NCBI GenBank assembly: GCA_938038165.1
Contig: CALHRB010000281.1
Coordinates: forward strand, 1 to 9,649
DNA length: 9,649 nucleotides
Direction of reading: 5' to 3'
Origin: Candidatus Kapaibacterium sp.
GTDB taxonomy: Bacteria; Bacteroidota; Ignavibacteria; Kapaibacteriales; UBA2268
Each line of letters starts with the position of its first letter. The stretch's first letter is position 1. A program made the position numbers and the translations under genes. Of this stretch, positions 6,434 to 9,649 are shown in pieces. The notes beneath the pieces were generated by a model. That model was not told the origin of the DNA. It saw only the letters and a program-made list of their open reading frames with translations, and searched no databases.

Positions 6434-9400
6434 ATGAAACCATTATACTTATTTATTTTATTTATCAGCTTTAATTTCTTTCCGGGACTACTTATCGGAA
6501 GTGATACAACTGTAATTCAAACGTTGACATTCGATGACATAACAAAAAGACGTGGAGTTTGGAAATTCCCTGATGATCCGGAAAGCTTCAGAAAAATCCT
6601 TATGATTTATACCCTGAAATGCGATCCACGAACAACTCATGACCGATATAACTGCGGCGAATGGGATTATCTTACTTATAATTTAATTCATAAAAAAACC
6701 GGACAGCAGGATTCTTCTCAATTGGAATATTATTTATACAGAATTGGCAATTCAACACCTGATACAATCAATTACACATCAAAGCAAACTTCAACCATCT
6801 ACAAAAGGAAATATTTTTATCAAAATATCAATTATATACATAGTCAGGAAGAATTTAAAATTGGTAGTTCAGGTAAAGTAATTGAAAGCGACTCAAAAAA
6901 ATTTAGGCTTCAATGGTCTCTAACTTCAAAGGAATTGAAAAATTTTGGTTTTTCAAGAGGGGAAATAAACAGGCTCAAACTTTATTTTGAAAAGCCTGTT
7001 TTGAAAGTTAAGAACTTAAGAATTAAGATGTCTAGCGGCTCTCTGGAAGAAAAGTATAATAACAATCTCGAAACTTATTTACTTTATAATTTCGATAAAA
7101 TCGACAGCGGTTGGGTTACTTTCAATCTGCTCAATCCTTTCATTTGGAACGGGCTTTCCGGAATCACATTCGAATTAAGTATGGAATCCGAAACTAATGA
7201 AAATGTCAATTTAAGGCTTGGTGGATTTGATCGCGAAGCCTCCCTCATTAGTAAAGCCTCAGATAATTATCTTTTCTTTGACGGAATTAACGATTGGATT
7301 GAAATTGATAATCTGCCAATAAATAATATTTCGAAATTTACTTTAGAGTCCTGGATTAGGGCTGATCAGTTCAAGGCTATGACTGATATTTTTAACTATG
7401 GCGATAAAATCATAATCAGGATGGGCAGAAGTTCGGGCGACTTATATTTCTATCTTAACAATCCAGATGAAAGCTATGGAGTGGCCACTAATGCAGTCAG
7501 TTTTGGTGAATGGACGCATCTTGCTATGATTTTCGATGGCTCTCAGTCAGAAAATAAAGACAAATTAAAGGTTTTCGTTAATGGAAAGCAAACCGTTTTA
7601 AGCTTCAATGGGAAAATACCCTCAGTTACAAGTCCAGCTAAAGAAAAACTGATTATCGGACATTACAATTTTAAGGGTGGGATAGATGAAATTAGACTCT
7701 GGAATGATGCTCTGACAGAATCAGCAATTTCAGGATGGTTAAACAAAGAATTAACCAATCAGCATCAATCTTATTCAAATATTATAGCATATTTTCCTGC
7801 TAATGAGGATAGAGGTACTGAATTGCCTGATAATAGCAAATCAAATAAAAATGGCACTCTTATTGGCTGTCCTGAGTGGTCTTCTGTTTCATCAGATCAA
7901 TTATTTAAAGATATAAAAAAAATTAATCTGACGCCAGTTTTTGTTATGATGAGAGGAGAGTATAAATCTACAATTGACTCATCGCAAATTATTACTGAAA
8001 TTATTCCAAATCCACCAATTTCTATCCAGAAATATAAGATAGAAAATTATAAGCCTTTAATCTCTGAAATTATTTATGGATGGAATGACAAATATGAATA
8101 TACATTAAATCAGCATAAGATAGCAATTGACTCAACTAAAACCATTTTGGATAGACAAATTATTAATAGTAAAGCAAAATATTATGGTAAACCCTATGAC
8201 ATTTATGATGATTTTGAAATAGGAAGGTTTATCACACCCTATGGAATAGGCCTCGACCTTGGTCCTGACGGCTTTTCGTGGATGTATGATGTAACTGACT
8301 ATGCCTATCTGCTGAAAGGGGATGTGGAATTTTCGGCTGGAAATCAACAGGAATTAATTGATGTAAAATTTCTTTTTATGAATGGCATTCCTCCAAGAAA
8401 AGTTTTGAAACACGACCGAATCTGGGGTAAAATGGCTAATTATTATTACAAAGACCTTTCAAACGATACAAAGCTTTCTGAAACCAGAATTGAAATTCAT
8501 CCTGATGCAAAATCATTTAAAGTTAAGACAAGAATAACCGGTCACGGACATCAAAGTAACGATGGCAATTATCCTCATTGCTGCGAATGGAAAGATAATA
8601 CACATTATCTTTACCTTAATGGTGATGATTTTGCTGAGTGGCATATTTTTCAGTATAATGACTGCGCCCTTAATCCTGTATTTCCTCAAGGGGGCACATG
8701 GCCCGGCGCTCGTGAAGGTTGGTGTCCGGGGGATGTCGTCAAAGACTATGAGTTTGATGCCACCAAAGTAGTAAAAGGTAATTCCATCCTTTTTGATTAT
8801 GACATAACAAAGGTTCCAACAAACAATCAGGGAATGGGTAGCGGAAATTACATAATGAATTTTGATTTTTTCCAATATGCTGAATCAAATTTCGAAACCG
8901 ACCTCGAAATTTATGATGTTATAATGCCCAGCGATTGGGAATATTATTCAAGAAAAAATCCAATCTGTTCTAATCCCAAAATTTTAGTTCGTAACAACGG
9001 TAAAATCCCGATTGACAAAATAAAACTACGTTACGGAGTTGTTGGAGGGATTAAAAAGGAATCAAGCTGGCAGCCCATTCCCTCTATCGAACCAAACCAA
9101 ATGAGTGAAATTGTTTTGTTTATAGATAATAATAGCTTTTGGTTGGGCGACGGATCAAATAGATTTGAGGTTGAAATCCTTGAAGTTAATGAAAAGCGAG
9201 ATGATTATCCCGAAAATGACAAATATATTTCGACTTTCAAACTTCCTGACCTTTATAAAAACAAGTTTGTTATATGGTATAAATCCAATAACAGACCACA
9301 AGATTATACTTACATTATCAAAGATTTGAAAGATAATATAGTTTTTGCGAAAAATAACGTTTCTCCAAACACTACATATTCGGATACTATTGATTTACCT

Positions 9401-9649
9401 GCTGGTTGCTATAAATTTGAATTTATTGATAAAAATAGTTTAGGGCTGTCTTATTGGGCTTATCCTGCACAAGGGAATGGTGCAATTCAAATAAGAGATG
9501 TTCAAGGGAGTGTTATGAAAGCTTTCAATCCTGATTTTGGCAGAAGTATTTATTATGAATTTAGCACAGGGGAGATAAGTTATGTCAAGGATCATCAAGC
9601 TGATTACCTTATATATCTTTATCCCAACCCAGCAACAGAAAAAATTGTT
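6434..9649 (+). CDS. Secreted PNGase F-like protein with inserted LamG domain and T9SS sorting signal (3' end beyond window)
   Basis: Open for 1072 codons to the window edge without a stop. Residues 1-22 are a signal peptide (MKPLYLFILFISFNFF). Residues about 27-92 match the first part of PNGase F, which removes N-glycans from Asn: the paired cysteines C63/C74 and the CGEWD motif, whose D78 aligns with catalytic D60. About 500 residues follow that PNGase F lacks: a beta-sandwich (about 93-270, NPFIWNG at 234-240), a LamG jellyroll (about 277-483, starting YLFFDGINDWIEI) and a linker. The PNGase fold resumes at GRFITPY (597-603) and DVTDY (619-623), then the second half with TGHGH (702-706), CCEW (716-719; E718 aligns with catalytic E206), C744 and GWCPG (762-766). 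Residues 827-940 look CARDB-like and 943-1050 form another beta-sandwich (LPAGCYKFEF). YPNPATEKIV at the edge begins a T9SS sorting domain. The fold match is confident; activity and substrate are inferred. Confidence 0.85.
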   Translation, partial: MKPLYLFILFISFNFFPGLLIGSDTTVIQTLTFDDITKRRGVWKFPDDPESFRKILMIYTLKCDPRTTHDRYNCGEWDYLTYNLIHKKTGQQDSSQLEYYLYRIGNSTPDTINYTSKQTSTIYKRKYFYQNINYIHSQEEFKIGSSGKVIESDSKKFRLQWSLTSKELKNFGFSRGEINRLKLYFEKPVLKVKNLRIKMSSGSLEEKYNNNLETYLLYNFDKIDSGWVTFNLLNPFIWNGLSGITFELSMESETNENVNLRLGGFDREASLISKASDNYLFFDGINDWIEIDNLPINNISKFTLESWIRADQFKAMTDIFNYGDKIIIRMGRSSGDLYFYLNNPDESYGVATNAVSFGEWTHLAMIFDGSQSENKDKLKVFVNGKQTVLSFNGKIPSVTSPAKEKLIIGHYNFKGGIDEIRLWNDALTESAISGWLNKELTNQHQSYSNIIAYFPANEDRGTELPDNSKSNKNGTLIGCPEWSSVSSDQLFKDIKKINLTPVFVMMRGEYKSTIDSSQIITEIIPNPPISIQKYKIENYKPLISEIIYGWNDKYEYTLNQHKIAIDSTKTILDRQIINSKAKYYGKPYDIYDDFEIGRFITPYGIGLDLGPDGFSWMYDVTDYAYLLKGDVEFSAGNQQELIDVKFLFMNGIPPRKVLKHDRIWGKMANYYYKDLSNDTKLSETRIEIHPDAKSFKVKTRITGHGHQSNDGNYPHCCEWKDNTHYLYLNGDDFAEWHIFQYNDCALNPVFPQGGTWPGAREGWCPGDVVKDYEFDATKVVKGNSILFDYDITKVPTNNQGMGSGNYIMNFDFFQYAESNFETDLEIYDVIMPSDWEYYSRKNPICSNPKILVRNNGKIPIDKIKLRYGVVGGIKKESSWQPIPSIEPNQMSEIVLFIDNNSFWLGDGSNRFEVEILEVNEKRDDYPENDKYISTFKLPDLYKNKFVIWYKSNNRPQDYTYIIKDLKDNIVFAKNNVSPNTTYSDTIDLPAGCYKFEFIDKNSLGLSYWAYPAQGNGAIQIRDVQGSVMKAFNPDFGRSIYYEFSTGEISYVKDHQADYLIYLYPNPATEKIV

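Noticed and set aside
8132..8875. Minus-strand open frames of 71 and 120 codons inside the secreted-protein gene
   Set aside because: They lie opposite the region encoding GRFITPY, DVTDY and the second PNGase half, show no recognisable domain, and are explained as shadows of the conserved plus-strand gene.
1..9649. A defence system, CRISPR array, mobile element or phage region
   Set aside because: No direct-repeat array, transposase, integrase, toxin-antitoxin pair or nuclease-like gene was found; the minus-strand genes are typical chromosomal ones and the plus-strand gene is a secreted multidomain protein.

Overview
The window is A/T-rich DNA from a member of the Bacteroidota / Ignavibacteriota-Kapabacteria group. 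The main evidence is a secreted protein whose last visible residues (YPNPATEKIV) look like the start of a type IX secretion system (T9SS, Por) C-terminal sorting domain. Supporting signs are a BatA-type vWA protein, weak or absent Shine-Dalgarno sequences on most genes, and a K+-dependent membrane pyrophosphatase with a Na+-pump-type residue. I cannot name the genus.

Minus strand, reading leftwards from 6297: (i) a 703-residue membrane-anchored BatA/vWA protein (6297-4186); (ii) a 288-residue J-domain protein with predicted coiled-coil flanks (4116-3250), probably in the same transcript; (iii) an intergenic stretch holding a strong hairpin plus U-tract just upstream of (iv) hppA, a membrane-bound ion-pumping pyrophosphatase (2974-764); (v) a terminator with two competing hairpins; and (vi) thpR, an RNA 2',3'-cyclic phosphodiesterase of the 2H family (611-66). 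These are mostly housekeeping or envelope genes and do not form one obvious pathway.

Plus strand, from 6434 to the right edge: one reading frame open for 1072 codons and cut off by the window. Translated by eye it is a secreted, T9SS-sorted, multidomain protein. Its ends match the two halves of the peptide-N-glycosidase F (PNGase F) fold. The first half is interrupted, inside what is a short turn in PNGase F, by about 500 residues containing a beta-sandwich and a LamG/concanavalin-A-like jellyroll. This is the most interesting object here: a candidate secreted glycoprotein deglycosidase with an unusual nested-domain architecture and partly changed active-site surroundings. The 136-bp divergent region between it and the BatA/vWA gene carries three copies of a TCAGTA motif and may hold both promoters.

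No CRISPR array, tRNA, rRNA, insertion sequence or phage gene was seen.
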